From contig NZ_BONF01000020.1 of the NCBI RefSeq assembly GCF_016862575.1, forward strand, positions 62,001 through 126,000: a DNA stretch of 64,000 bases, in the 5' to 3' direction. Within the stretch, counting starts at the first letter, position 1; the number at the start of each line of letters is the position of its first letter. This DNA comes from Catellatospora bangladeshensis (lineage in GTDB: Bacteria > Actinomycetota > Actinomycetes > Mycobacteriales > Micromonosporaceae). Under the pieces are notes generated by a model that did not search any database, was not told where the DNA came from, and worked only from the letters and a program-made list of their open reading frames with translations. Positions 1 through 8,960 of this stretch are shown piece by piece. The position numbers and the translations under genes were made by a program.

Positions 1-19
1 CGACTGCCTGGAGGTGACG

Positions 20-829
20 GTGCGAGATTCAGCGGTCCCGCCATCGGACATGGTCAGCAGCGTCGCGCGGGCGCTGCGCGTGCTGGAGGTGGTGGGCGAG
101 TCGCCCACCGGGCTGTCCCCCAAGCAGATCGCCCGGCGCTGCGACATCACCATCGCCGCCGCGTACCGGATGCTGCGTACCCTCGCCCACCAGGGCTACG
201 TGATGCGCCGCGCGGACGGGGCGTACACGCTCGGCCTGGCGGTCGCCGACCGCTTCCGGGAGCTGGTGACCGCGATGCGCGGCCCGGCCGAGGTCGGCAC
301 GGTGCTGCGCCGGGCGAGCGCCGAGATCGGCTACAGCCACTACCTGGGCAGCTTCGTGGACGGCCGGATCGCCATCACCGCCGTGGCCGAGGGCTCCCGG
401 TCGCCGCACGTCGAGGACCTCGTGCCCGGCTTCGACGAGGGCGCGCACGCGACCGCCCTGGGCAAGAGCCTGCTGGCGACCCTCGACCCCAACCAGCGCG
501 AGCGATACCTCAAGGAGCACGGCATGCGGGCCTTCACCCAGGCCACGCTGCGTTCCCCGGCGGCGCTCGACGCCGACCTCGCGGCGGGCATGCGCCGCGG
601 CATGCAGGTGGAGATCGGGCAGTTCCGGCCCGGGGTGGCCTGCGTGTCGGTGTCCGTGCAGACGGCAGGCGAGCTGAGCCAGCGCTTCGTGGTGGCCTGT
701 GCCCTGCCCGCCGTCGACCTGGTGAAGCAGGCCCCCGTCATCCGCGAGCGCCTCCACACCACGGCCCGCGCCCTCAAGGCCGCCCTCACCGCCCCGGCCA
801 CCACCACCCCTACCGCCGCCGCCGCCTGA
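20..829 (+). CDS. IclR family transcriptional regulator
   Basis: A DNA-binding regulator of the IclR family, which usually controls a neighbouring catabolic operon in response to a small aromatic or organic-acid ligand. An N-terminal winged helix covers about residues 10-75 (LSPKQIARRCDITIAAAYRM reads as the helix-turn-helix) and a C-terminal effector domain about 85-255 (HATALGKSLLA is the usual start of its ligand pocket). The C-terminus ends in a low-complexity Ala/Thr tail. GTG codons at 14 and 20 are in frame; GTG 20 is preferred because GGAGG at 10-14 then sits 5 nt upstream. The target genes would lie upstream, outside the window; the next gene is convergent and unrelated. Ligand not predictable. 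Confidence 0.9.
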   Translation: MRDSAVPPSDMVSSVARALRVLEVVGESPTGLSPKQIARRCDITIAAAYRMLRTLAHQGYVMRRADGAYTLGLAVADRFRELVTAMRGPAEVGTVLRRASAEIGYSHYLGSFVDGRIAITAVAEGSRSPHVEDLVPGFDEGAHATALGKSLLATLDPNQRERYLKEHGMRAFTQATLRSPAALDADLAAGMRRGMQVEIGQFRPGVACVSVSVQTAGELSQRFVVACALPAVDLVKQAPVIRERLHTTARALKAALTAPATTTPTAAAA

Positions 830-847
830 CCCGCCGCGTGTGCTGGT

Positions 848-907
848 GCAGTTTCGGGGAAACTGCTGTGCCCGCCGCCTTGATTCGTGCAGTTTCCCCG
901 AAACTGC
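848..907. repeat. Nested palindrome between convergent genes
   Basis: GCAGTTTCGGGGAAACTGC (848-866) and GCAGTTTCCCCGAAACTGC (889-907) are each palindromic around a 3-nt centre and are exact reverse complements of one another, so the locus can fold as two small hairpins or one 19-bp hairpin with a 22-nt loop. It lies between the convergent IclR and PhoX genes and could serve as a bidirectional terminator or a dispersed intergenic repeat. Confidence 0.75.
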
Positions 908-1016
908 GAACGACGCCCTGCGGCGTGAGCGTGAGCCCGTGAGCGGCGAAGCCCCGCCCGGCGCCCGGAGTGGTCCGGGGGAGGCGGGGCGGGGCTTCGG
1001 GTGGGGACGGGGTGGG

Positions 1017-3155
1017 TCAAGCGCCGATCGGGCGGCCGTCGAGACGCCAGACGCCGACGATGCCGGGCTTGGCGTAGTCGCCGTCGGGCCAGGTGCTGGC
1101 GGGCTTGTCCATGGACGCGCCGCTGACCTCGCCCGGGTGCTGCGGGGCCACGAACACGGTCCGGTTGTCCACGCTGATGAACGGCCCGCACGCCTCGGCG
1201 CCGCGGGGCACGGTCAGGAACTGCTTCAGGTGCCCGGCCTCGGGGCCGGTCAGCGCGGTCGCGAAGAGGCCGTCGTTGGTGCCCAGCGCGTTGCCGTCGG
1301 TGGAGATCCACAGGTTGCCGGCGGCGTCGAAGGCGAGGTTGTCGGGGCAGGAGATCGGCGAGACCTTGGTCTTGTCGTACCCCATGAAGTAGGTCGACGG
1401 ATCGGCCGGGTCCCCGCACACGATCGGGACCGCCCAGGTGAACGTGGTGCCGGTGTGGTCGCCGCCGTCCTCGGTGATCTCGAAGATGTGCCCGTGCTTG
1501 TTGCCGTTGCGCGGGTTGGCCTCGTCGGCCGGCGCGTTGCGCCCGCCGGTGGTGCCGCGGGCAGTGTTGTTGGTCAGCGCGGCGTAGATCCTGCCGGTGA
1601 CCGGGTTCGGCTCGACGTCCTCGGGCCGGTCCATCTTGGTCGGGTTGACCAGGTCGGCGGCCAGGCGGGTGTGCACCAGCACCTGCTCCACGGTCCAGCC
1701 GGCCACGTGCGACACGCCGTCCTTGACCAGCGGGATCCAGACGCCGGTGCCGTTGAACGCACCGTCGCTGGGCAGCTTGCCGGTGCCGTCGATCTCGGCG
1801 GCGCTGGTGTAGCCGAGGCGGGCCACGTACAGGTCGCCGGACTCCAGCAGGGTCAGGTTCTGCTTGCGGGCCCACCACGAGTCGCCGCGCGCGATCCGGT
1901 TGCGGGAGACGAACTTGTAGATGTAGTCGTGCCGCTCGTCGTCACCCATGTACGCCACCACGTGCCCGCTCCTGGCGACGATGACGTTGGCGCCCTCGTG
2001 CTTGAAGCGGCCCAGCGCGGTGTGCTTGCGCGGGGTCGAGTCCGGGTCGAACGGGTCGACCTCCACGATCCAGCCGTGGCGGTTGATCTCGTTGGGGTTC
2101 GCGGTCAGGTCGAAGCGCGCGTCGACCCGGTCCCACTTGCGCGAGCCGCTGGGGTAGCGGGCCGTGGTGGAGACGCCGTAGCGGGCCAGCGACGCCTTGG
2201 CGTCCGCCGGTGCGCCGTCGCCGCCGACGAAGTACTGGTTCCAGTTCTCCTCGCCGGACAGCACGGTGCCCCACGGGGTGACGCCGCCCGCGCAGTTGTT
2301 GAACGTGCCGATCACCTTGCGGCCGGTCGGGTCGGCCGCGGTCCGCAGCGACGCCGAGCCCGCCGCCGGGCCGGTCATCGCGAAGACCGTGGACAGCCCG
2401 GTGATACGCCGGTTGTACGCCCGCCGCCCGCGCGAGACCACCGTCCACTGCCCGGTGCGCCCGACCCGCTCCAGCTCGACGACCGACATGCCGTGCGCGG
2501 CGATGGTGGCCTTGATCTGGTCCGGGGTGAGCGCGTCCAGGCCGGTGAAGCCCGGGAACATCAGCTCCTCGTTGGTGTACTCGTGGTTGCAGACCAGCAG
2601 GGCCCGGTCGCCGCCCCGGCCCAGCGGCAGCACCGCGACGAAGTCGTTGTTGTAGCCGAACTGCTTCGACTGGCTCGCGCCCGTCTGCTCGGCCGGGTCG
2701 AAATCGGCCGCGCCCGGCACCACCTCGTCACCCCAGCGGATGATCACGTTGTGGTCGTACCCGTTGGGCACCACCAGGTTGTCCAGCGTGTTCGGCGGGA
2801 TCGGAGAGAACGTCAGCGCGGCGGGCCTGCCGGTGCGGGTCAGCGACCCGGTGGAGAAGCCCTCGGCCGCGCCGCCGTCACCGCCCTCGGCGAAGGCGGG
2901 CGCCGCGGCGACACCGGCTCCGGCGGCGGCACCGGCGAAGCCGAGCGCCAGCGCACCGGCCGAACCGGCCCGCAGCACCCCGCGACGGCTCACCTCGGCC
3001 TGCACGACGTCGCTGAAGTGTGCGTTGGCCGAGGTGTTCGGCGCCGGGTGGTCGCACGCGTTGCCGCAGCGGTAGAGGCAGGTCATGGACGACCGGCTGC
3101 CTCCGCTGTGGCCGTCCCCGCCGAGCAGGGGGAGCCGGCGGCGGGATTCGTTCAT
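1017..3155 (-). CDS. phoX: Secreted PhoX-type alkaline phosphatase (DUF839)
   Basis: 712-residue protein of the PhoX/DUF839 family, calcium- and iron-dependent phosphomonoesterases exported by the Tat system to release phosphate from organic esters. Residues 56-64 read SRRGVLRAG, a twin-arginine motif followed by a hydrophobic stretch and a likely AFA cleavage site near 89; the 55-residue region before it carries CLYRCGNAC, which I recall from actinobacterial relatives. Family stretches include NNCAGGVTPWGTVLSGEEN, YMGDDERHDYIYKF and SCPDNLAFDAAGNLW. The ATG at 3155 is chosen because GGAGGA lies 7 nt upstream; the open frame continues to 4256 but has no such signal. No PHO box was identified. 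It is monocistronic, convergent with the IclR gene. Confidence 0.9.
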   Translation of the reverse strand: MNESRRRLPLLGGDGHSGGSRSSMTCLYRCGNACDHPAPNTSANAHFSDVVQAEVSRRGVLRAGSAGALALGFAGAAAGAGVAAAPAFAEGGDGGAAEGFSTGSLTRTGRPAALTFSPIPPNTLDNLVVPNGYDHNVIIRWGDEVVPGAADFDPAEQTGASQSKQFGYNNDFVAVLPLGRGGDRALLVCNHEYTNEELMFPGFTGLDALTPDQIKATIAAHGMSVVELERVGRTGQWTVVSRGRRAYNRRITGLSTVFAMTGPAAGSASLRTAADPTGRKVIGTFNNCAGGVTPWGTVLSGEENWNQYFVGGDGAPADAKASLARYGVSTTARYPSGSRKWDRVDARFDLTANPNEINRHGWIVEVDPFDPDSTPRKHTALGRFKHEGANVIVARSGHVVAYMGDDERHDYIYKFVSRNRIARGDSWWARKQNLTLLESGDLYVARLGYTSAAEIDGTGKLPSDGAFNGTGVWIPLVKDGVSHVAGWTVEQVLVHTRLAADLVNPTKMDRPEDVEPNPVTGRIYAALTNNTARGTTGGRNAPADEANPRNGNKHGHIFEITEDGGDHTGTTFTWAVPIVCGDPADPSTYFMGYDKTKVSPISCPDNLAFDAAGNLWISTDGNALGTNDGLFATALTGPEAGHLKQFLTVPRGAEACGPFISVDNRTVFVAPQHPGEVSGASMDKPASTWPDGDYAKPGIVGVWRLDGRPIGA

Positions 3156-3284
3156 GGGAGCTTCCTCCGTACGTGAAGGGTCGACGGATCGTGCCGTCGC
3201 CCGCAACGTAAGGAGCGCAGGTGAGCCAGTTTCGGCCCCGCAATGAACACCCCATGAACACCGCCTGGCAGTCGCCCCGGCGCC

Positions 3285-3363
3285 TAGATCGTCCGACTTG
3301 CCAGGCAAGTGGGCGTATGCGCGGCCAAGATACGCCCATATGCCAGGCAAGTCGGACGATCTA
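3285..3363. repeat. Dispersed hairpin repeat, family B copy 1
   Basis: Perfect 18-nt arms TAGATCGTCCGACTTGCC (3285-3302) and GGCAAGTCGGACGATCTA (3346-3363), with an inner second stem GGGCGTAT/ATACGCCC (3311-3318 and 3330-3337). A related copy is at 59270-59350, with the shared inner part CAAGATACGCCC and TGCCAGGCA. It sits between phoX and the rarD-like gene, both on the minus strand. Confidence 0.85.
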
Positions 3364-3385
3364 GCTGGGCCGTAGGGCGATCGTG

Positions 3386-4306
3386 CTAGGCGAGGGCGGG
3401 GGCCTCGTCGGGGTGGAGGGCGGCGCGGCGGGTGCGGCGGGCCGTGCGCAGGCCGTCCCAGGTGAAGACGGCCAGGGCGAGCCAGACCAGGCAGAAGCCG
3501 AACAGGCGCACCGGCGGCATGGGCTCGTGGAAGGCGAACACGCCGAGCGCGAGCTGCAGGGTGGGCGCGACGTACTGCAGCATGCCGATGCTGACCAGCG
3601 GGAGCCGGTTGGCGGCGCCCGCGAACATGAGCAGCGGCACGGCGGTGAGCACGCCCGCGGCGGCCAGCAGCAGGGCATGCCCGGTGCCCGCCTGGCCGAA
3701 GGTGAGGTCGCCGGAGGAGGCGAGCCAGCCCAGCACCGCGAGCGCGGGCAGGGTGAGCACGGCCGACTCCAGGAACAGGCCGTCCGACGGCGGCAGCGCG
3801 AGGCGCTTCTTGACCAGGCCGTACATCGCGAAGGTGAAGGCGAGCACGAGCGCGACCCACGGCGGGTGGCCGTAGTCGACGGCCAGCACCAGCACGGCGA
3901 CGGTGCCGACGCCCACAGCGGCCCACTGCGCGGCGCGCAGCCGCTCGTGCAGGACGAGGACGCCGAGCACGATCACGACGAGCGGGTTGATGAAGTAGCC
4001 GAGAGAGGTCTCCACGACCCGGTCGACGTTCACCGCCCAGATGTAGGTGCCCCAGTTGATCCCGATGAAGATCGCGGCCAGCGTGATGCCGCCCAGGGTG
4101 GCGGGTCTGCGCAGCAGCTCGGCGATCTTCCGCCAGCGGCGGATCGCGGTCAGCGCGACCACCATGAACAGCACCGACCAGAGGATCCGGTGCGCCAGCA
4201 CCTCGACCGGGCCGGACGGCTTGAGCAGCTTGAAGTACGCCGGGAAGAAACCCCACATGACGTAGGCGCCGAGCCCGTACAGGTAGCCGAGGCGAAGCTG
4301 ACTCAC
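3386..4306 (-). CDS. rarD: EamA-family transporter, RarD type
   Basis: 306-residue inner-membrane protein of the drug/metabolite transporter superfamily, RarD subgroup. The N-terminus (GYLYGLGAYVMWGFFPAYFKL) and the motif AHRILWS followed by INWGTYIWAV are typical of RarD; about ten transmembrane helices are expected from the hydrophobic blocks. The substrate of RarD proteins is not firmly known. Start is GTG at 4306; the ATG just upstream is out of frame and stops at once. The C-terminus is a short basic/acidic tail. It is separated by about 55 nt from the downstream-facing holin-like gene on the same strand and may follow it in transcription. Confidence 0.85.
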   Translation of the reverse strand: MSQLRLGYLYGLGAYVMWGFFPAYFKLLKPSGPVEVLAHRILWSVLFMVVALTAIRRWRKIAELLRRPATLGGITLAAIFIGINWGTYIWAVNVDRVVETSLGYFINPLVVIVLGVLVLHERLRAAQWAAVGVGTVAVLVLAVDYGHPPWVALVLAFTFAMYGLVKKRLALPPSDGLFLESAVLTLPALAVLGWLASSGDLTFGQAGTGHALLLAAAGVLTAVPLLMFAGAANRLPLVSIGMLQYVAPTLQLALGVFAFHEPMPPVRLFGFCLVWLALAVFTWDGLRTARRTRRAALHPDEAPALA

Positions 4307-4361
4307 CTGCCCATGGTAAGGGTCGGCGCCGCCTCGGCTTCTTACATGTGAGCGAACTCGC

Positions 4362-4733
4362 TCAGTCGTCGATGAACCAGTTCAGCGCCCAGCTGGTGAG
4401 GCCGACCACCAGCGCGCCGAGGATCGCGGCGGGCCAGAAGTCGTCGACGTGGAACGGGATGTCGAGCTGCCCGGCGATGAAGCTGGTCAGCAGGAACAGC
4501 GCGCCGTTGACCACGAGCGCGATCAGGCCGAGGGTGAAGACGTACAGGCCGCAGCCGACCATCTTGACGATCGGGCGGATGAACGCGTTGCACAGGCCGA
4601 AGATGACCGCGACGGCCACGAACGTCCCGATGGTGCCGAGCGTCGTCTCGGCCGTCACGCGGATGCCGGGGATGAGCAGCGTCGCCACCCATACGGCGGC
4701 GGCGCTGGCGGCCAAACGGAGGAGGATGCCCAT
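4362..4733 (-). CDS. Small membrane protein, phage-holin 4_2 family
   Basis: About 123 residues with four hydrophobic segments and the family signature GLCNAFIRPIVK followed by LGLIALVVNGALFLLTS. Members of this widespread family (named for phage holins) are chromosomal membrane proteins without established function. The frame opens at ATG 4751; ATG 4733 (MGILLRLAASAAAV) is preferred because it places the hydrophobic segment at the usual distance, but neither has a clear ribosome site. It lies between eccE and rarD, all on the minus strand. Confidence 0.7.
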   Translation of the reverse strand: MGILLRLAASAAAVWVATLLIPGIRVTAETTLGTIGTFVAVAVIFGLCNAFIRPIVKMVGCGLYVFTLGLIALVVNGALFLLTSFIAGQLDIPFHVDDFWPAAILGALVVGLTSWALNWFIDD

Positions 4734-4787
4734 GGTGCGGCATCGTGCCATGATTCGCCCCGGTGCGCACCCCCCGGTGGCGCCGGG

Positions 4788-6632
4788 TCAGGCCACGGGC
4801 GTGCCCGCGCCGATGAGCTGCTGCTCGTACGCCGTCTGCGAGATGGCCGCCCAGCGCACCGAGCGGCGGTGCACCACGCCGATCATGCCGGGCTGGGCAC
4901 GGGACAGCCATGCCTCCTGGTCACGGCTCAGCCCCAGCACCGAGACCGCCACCGCCGCCTCGGCGGGCTGGAGCGGCTGCAGCAGCGCGAGGTCCGCCCG
5001 GCCGAGCACGTCCACGTCCACTGGGGACAGGTCGTCGCGCACCACCAGCGTGCTGTGCCACGGCGTGCCCGGCGTGCGGTCGGCCGCGACCGGACCGGCG
5101 TCGACGATGGTGAGCAGCGGGCGCAGCGGCGAACCCGGCGGCACGGTGACCGGGCCGGGCGCCATCACCAGCAGCGGCGCGCCCGCGCCCAGACCCCGGC
5201 TGAACGCCTCCCAGAGCCACGGGCGGGTCGTCTGCACCAGGACGTAGGCCCCGACCGCCATCGCGCGCACGGCGACGATCTGAGCCACCGCGACGCCGCC
5301 GATGAGCACCAGCCGGGTCGCCTCGGGGCGGAACAGCCGGAAGGACACCGGCTCGTTGTGCCGGTTGACGCCGATCATGACGCCGCTGCCGCCGTACGGC
5401 GCGGTCAGCGCGGCGACCGCGCCCAGCCGCCGGGAGGCGCCGGGACGGCCGCCCGCGCCCGCCTCGGCGGGGCTGGGACCGGCCAGCGGCAGCGTGGCGA
5501 GCAGGCCGTCGAACTGCTGCCCGTCCAGGCGGCGGGCCTGCGCGTGCTCGGTCGCGAGCACCTGGCGCAGCGCGGTGCCCGCGTTGGCCAGCGAGGTGTG
5601 GTCGGGGGCGGTGACCCGCACGGTCAGATCGGCCCGCAGCTGCGTGCCGCCGTCGGTCCAGGGGCCCGCGGTGAGCGCCACGGACACCGTGGTGGCGGGC
5701 AGCCGCAGCAGGCGCGGCAGCAGCGCGTGCGCCGGGTCCGGATGCGGCATCGGCCAGCGCTCCACCGCGTACGCGGCCGAGTAGAGGCCGCCGACGTGCA
5801 GCGCCGACCAGCCCTCCTGCGCGGCGGCGGTGCCGTCGTGCCCGGCCGCCTCGGCCAGCGCGCGCAGCGCGGCCACGTCGCCGAGCGGCCGGTGCGGCAC
5901 GTCGCCCAGCTTCGCGCGCACCTTGCGCAGCGCGCCGGTGAGCGCCCGCTCCAGGTCGGCCTCGCTCCAGCCCTCGGCCCGGTGCACCCGCACGCACAGC
6001 ACGGCGCGCTCGTTGGCCAGCAGCCGCCCGCCGGTGAGCTGGCGGTACGACGAGGTGGCGGGCGAGGACCCGTTCGCGGCGTTGGCGTGCAGCAGCAGCT
6101 GTACGCGTACCGGCGGGGTGTCCACGGCGGGCGCGGGCAGCAGCGTCGCCGGAGACGGCAGCGGGTGCCAGGCGCGGGCCGGCATCACCGCCTGGTCGCC
6201 CAGCTCCAGCAGCGCGCACATGCCCTCGGCGTCCACCACCACGGCGCAGCCGACGCCTTCGACGTCCACCGTGGACAGACGGCTGCCCGGCGCGGCGAGC
6301 GCGAGCAGCTCCGCCGCACCGTCGGCGGGCTCGATCCGGTGGCGGCGGGTGCGGTAGCGCACGTACACGGCGACCCATTCGGACAGCCAGCGGCCCCGCC
6401 AGCGGCCCCACGCCAGCACCACCAGCGCGGCGGCGACGGGGACGGCGGCGGCCAGCAGCGGCAGGCCCGCCTGCGCGGCGACCACCAGCAGCACCAGCGC
6501 GAGCTGCACGGTCACGATCTGCCCGCTGCCCAGGCCGAGGAAGCGGCGGGCCGGTCTGGGAAGCGACGCCGCCGGTGTGGTGTCCTCCGTCGCGGCCCCC
6601 GCCGTCGGCCCGGTAACCATGTCGACCGCCAT
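4788..6632 (-). CDS. eccE: Type VII secretion system protein EccE
   Basis: 614-residue EccE-like component of the ESX membrane complex. Two adjacent transmembrane segments (about residues 38-76, IVTVQLALVLLVVAAQAGLP and the following AAAVPVAAALVVLAWG) precede the basic stretch WVAVYVRYRTRRHR and a large extracytoplasmic domain, the arrangement known for EccE. The ATG at 6632 has GGGGAGG 8 nt upstream. It is longer than mycobacterial EccE, as is common in this group. It is transcribed divergently from eccB across an 82-nt gap, so both promoters must lie within or near that gap. Confidence 0.85.
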   Translation of the reverse strand: MAVDMVTGPTAGAATEDTTPAASLPRPARRFLGLGSGQIVTVQLALVLLVVAAQAGLPLLAAAVPVAAALVVLAWGRWRGRWLSEWVAVYVRYRTRRHRIEPADGAAELLALAAPGSRLSTVDVEGVGCAVVVDAEGMCALLELGDQAVMPARAWHPLPSPATLLPAPAVDTPPVRVQLLLHANAANGSSPATSSYRQLTGGRLLANERAVLCVRVHRAEGWSEADLERALTGALRKVRAKLGDVPHRPLGDVAALRALAEAAGHDGTAAAQEGWSALHVGGLYSAAYAVERWPMPHPDPAHALLPRLLRLPATTVSVALTAGPWTDGGTQLRADLTVRVTAPDHTSLANAGTALRQVLATEHAQARRLDGQQFDGLLATLPLAGPSPAEAGAGGRPGASRRLGAVAALTAPYGGSGVMIGVNRHNEPVSFRLFRPEATRLVLIGGVAVAQIVAVRAMAVGAYVLVQTTRPWLWEAFSRGLGAGAPLLVMAPGPVTVPPGSPLRPLLTIVDAGPVAADRTPGTPWHSTLVVRDDLSPVDVDVLGRADLALLQPLQPAEAAVAVSVLGLSRDQEAWLSRAQPGMIGVVHRRSVRWAAISQTAYEQQLIGAGTPVA

Positions 6633-6714
6633 CGCGCTAACCTCCCCTAGGCGCGTGCCCGCACGTCGCCCGGCTCATCGTATAGAGCCGTCGGCTGATC
6701 CGTGGGGAGGGACC

Positions 6715-8079
6715 ATGCCGTCGAGACAGGACCAGCTGCACTCGTACCAGTTCACGGTGCAGCGAGTGGTTTCGGCGCTGGTGATGCGCGACACCGATCC
6801 GGCGCAGGCGCCGTTCAAGCGCGCCGCCGGGGCGACGCTCGCCAGCGTGCTGCTGGCCGTGGTCATCGCGGCCGGGTTCGGGGTGTACGGCGTGTTCAGC
6901 GGCCGCGGCGACACCAAGTGGAAGGCCGACGGCACGGTCGTCGTCGAGGAGAAGTCGGGCGCGCACTTCGTCTACCGCGAGGGCAGGCTCTACCCGGCGC
7001 TGAACCTCACCTCGGCCCTGCTGGCCTCCGGCGTGCCCGCGCCGACCGTGATGACCGTGGCCCGCAAGTCGCTTGCGGGCGTGCCGCGCGGGCTGACCGT
7101 GGGCATCGCCGACCTGCCCGACTCGCTGCCGGACCCGGGCACGCTGCTGGGCCTGCCGTGGTCGGTCTGCGCCGCGGGCGACGCCGCCAAGCCGACCTCC
7201 GTGCTGGTGGTGGGCGACACCACGATGACGGACAAGGGCCGCGCCATGGGCGGCGAGGAGGCCCTGTTCGTGCGTGCGGCGGACCGCCGCTACCTGCTGT
7301 GGCACGGGCGGCTCTACGACGCCGACCCGGACGAGCTGGCCGCGCTGGCGGGTGGGGCGCAGCCGCTGGCCGTGCCGGTCGGCTTCATCAACGGCATGCC
7401 CAAGGGCCAGCCGCTGGACCCGCCGCGGGTCGACGACCCGGGCAAGGTCTCGTCGGTCCGGGGCCTGACCAACGGGCAGGTCATCAAGATCAAGGGTCTG
7501 GACGGCAAGACCAGCCAGTACGCGGTGGTTCAGCCGGACGGCCTGGCCATGGTCACGCAGGTGCAGGCGGCCCTCGCGCTGGGCAGGTACCGCGCCGGCC
7601 GCGAGATCGAGATCAACCAGACCGAGCTCGCCGAGTACGACGGCTCCCCCGCGAACCTGGTGCCCAACCGCGACGACCCGCGGCAGCCCCCGGCCAACAT
7701 GCCCACCATCGCCTCGTACGCCCCCGGCGCGCTGTGCGCGGTCATCCGCGACGACCAGGGCACCGTCGAGGTCCGCGCCGAGGTGGTGCTGGACCTGTCC
7801 ACCCGCATCGCGACGGTGGGCCGCAGTGCCGAGGGCGGCTCCTATGCCGACTACGTGCTGGTGCCCGGGGGCCGGGGCGCGATCGTGGCCTCGGGCACGA
7901 CGCTGAGCCTGGTCACCGATCAGGGTGTGCGCTACGACGCGGCCCGTCCCGACGTGCTGCCGATGCTCGGCTACGCCAACCCGGTGCCGCTGCGGCTGCC
8001 GTCGGCGCTGGTCGATCTGCTGCCGGCAGGGCCGGGGCTGGACCCGCAGGCGGCATCGGCGCAACTCGCTCTCGGCTGA
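6715..8079 (+). CDS. eccB: Type VII secretion system protein EccB
   Basis: 454-residue EccB, the bitopic protein of the ESX core complex. The N-terminus MPSRQDQLHSYQFTVQRVVSA is the diagnostic cytoplasmic segment; one transmembrane helix follows (about residues 43-65, ATLASVLLAVVIAAGFGVYG), then the long periplasmic-type domain of repeated R-domains with several paired cysteines (for example C in LPWSVCAAG and ALCAVIRDD). ATG 6715 has GGGGAGG 5 nt upstream; an open frame extends to 6577 without a better signal. It heads a plus-strand run with the two WXG100 genes. Confidence 0.9.
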   Translation: MPSRQDQLHSYQFTVQRVVSALVMRDTDPAQAPFKRAAGATLASVLLAVVIAAGFGVYGVFSGRGDTKWKADGTVVVEEKSGAHFVYREGRLYPALNLTSALLASGVPAPTVMTVARKSLAGVPRGLTVGIADLPDSLPDPGTLLGLPWSVCAAGDAAKPTSVLVVGDTTMTDKGRAMGGEEALFVRAADRRYLLWHGRLYDADPDELAALAGGAQPLAVPVGFINGMPKGQPLDPPRVDDPGKVSSVRGLTNGQVIKIKGLDGKTSQYAVVQPDGLAMVTQVQAALALGRYRAGREIEINQTELAEYDGSPANLVPNRDDPRQPPANMPTIASYAPGALCAVIRDDQGTVEVRAEVVLDLSTRIATVGRSAEGGSYADYVLVPGGRGAIVASGTTLSLVTDQGVRYDAARPDVLPMLGYANPVPLRLPSALVDLLPAGPGLDPQAASAQLALG

Positions 8080-8231
8080 TCGCCGCGTGCCGTTATCCAC
8101 AGGTGCGAGCCTCGGGCTGGCACGAGTTGGCGCAGGACGATACCGTCACCGAGACAGGCGCACCGCCATTTAAGTTCCGCATAGGACGGTGGGCGCGTTA
8201 ACGCACAAAGGGAGTGGGGTGACGTTCGACA

Positions 8232-8552
8232 ATGTCGGAGACCGCGTCCGAAGCTGCCATCATGGCCGCGACCGCGCAGAAGTTCGATTCATCCAACGAC
8301 GAGCTGCAGACCATGCTCAGCCGCCTGCTGAGCGAGCTCGAGGTGCTGCAGACGAGCTGGGTCGGCCGCGCGGGCACGTCCTTCGAGCAGGTCAAGATCG
8401 CCTGGGCGGAGGACCAGAAGACGCTGCACAACGCCCTCGCCGAGACGGCGACGGCCATCCGCACCGCCGGCCAGGAATACTCCCGGGCCGACGAGGAGCA
8501 GGCCGGGCGGGTGTCCGCCCGTAACACCGGCGGCATCTCGCTGAACCTGTGA
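8232..8552 (+). CDS. WXG100 family protein (EsxB-like)
   Basis: 106-residue helical-hairpin protein of the ESX-secreted WXG100 family. The turn motif is WVG in TSWVGRAGTSF (about residue 43), and the C-terminal helix carries YSRADEEQA, fitting the Y-x3-D/E export signal. It overlaps no gene and is followed after 30 nt by a second WXG100 gene, so the two probably form the usual heterodimer. Which is EsxA and which is EsxB cannot be decided from the sequence alone; the export motif here favours EsxB. A G-rich stretch (GGAGTGGGG) about 10-20 nt upstream may act as the ribosome site. Confidence 0.88.
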   Translation: MSETASEAAIMAATAQKFDSSNDELQTMLSRLLSELEVLQTSWVGRAGTSFEQVKIAWAEDQKTLHNALAETATAIRTAGQEYSRADEEQAGRVSARNTGGISLNL

Positions 8553-8582
8553 GCACCGTAGACCGGAAGGGGGAGGACCTAC

Positions 8583-8879
8583 ATGAGCAACGGTGACCGG
8601 CTCGTCGTCAATTTCCAGTCGCTGCACGGCGCGAGCCAGCACATCCAGAAGGCCCTGGGCCAGCTGGAGACCACGCTGAGCCAGCTCGAGGACGACGCCA
8701 GGCCGATGGTGTCCACCTGGGCGGGTTCCGCGCAGGCGGCGTACAACGACCGTCAGGCCAAGTGGCGCAAGGCGGCGGACGAGCTGTCCACGATGCTGCG
8801 CGACATCAAGGGCGCCGTCGACGAGGCGGCCGTGCAGTTCCAGGACGCCGAGGACCGCAACACCAAGCTGTTCCACTGA
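8583..8879 (+). CDS. WXG100 family protein (EsxA-like)
   Basis: 98-residue WXG100 protein with the turn WAG (STWAGSAQAAYNDRQAKW, near residue 45) between two amphipathic helices. GGGGAGG lies about 6 nt before ATG 8583. It is the second member of the tandem pair and is expected to dimerise with the preceding 106-residue protein for export through the ESX complex. The C-terminal tail (DAEDRNTKLFH) is short and lacks an evident Y-x3-D/E, which supports a non-signal partner role. Confidence 0.88.
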   Translation: MSNGDRLVVNFQSLHGASQHIQKALGQLETTLSQLEDDARPMVSTWAGSAQAAYNDRQAKWRKAADELSTMLRDIKGAVDEAAVQFQDAEDRNTKLFH

Positions 8880-8895
8880 GCTTGCGCGACTGAGG

Positions 8896-8925
8896 GGGCG
8901 CCCGGCGGGGGACCGGTGGGCGCCC
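8896..8925 (+). terminator. Candidate terminator after WXG100 pair
   Basis: Inverted repeat GGGCGCCC (8896-8903) / GGGCGCCC (8918-8925, self-complementary) followed by CTTCCTCGT, between the WXG100 genes and the convergent mycosin gene. Weak T-run, so only moderate support. Confidence 0.45.
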
Positions 8926-8960
8926 TTCCTCGTGTTCGCAGCTGGCGGTGTTTCTGCCGG

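Noticed and set aside
840-3176. Long plus-strand open frame opposite phoX, and similar long antisense frames elsewhere (for example 46510-50529 minus)
   Set aside because: GC-rich codon bias keeps antisense frames open; translations are low-complexity Arg/Gly/Ala and no family is visible.
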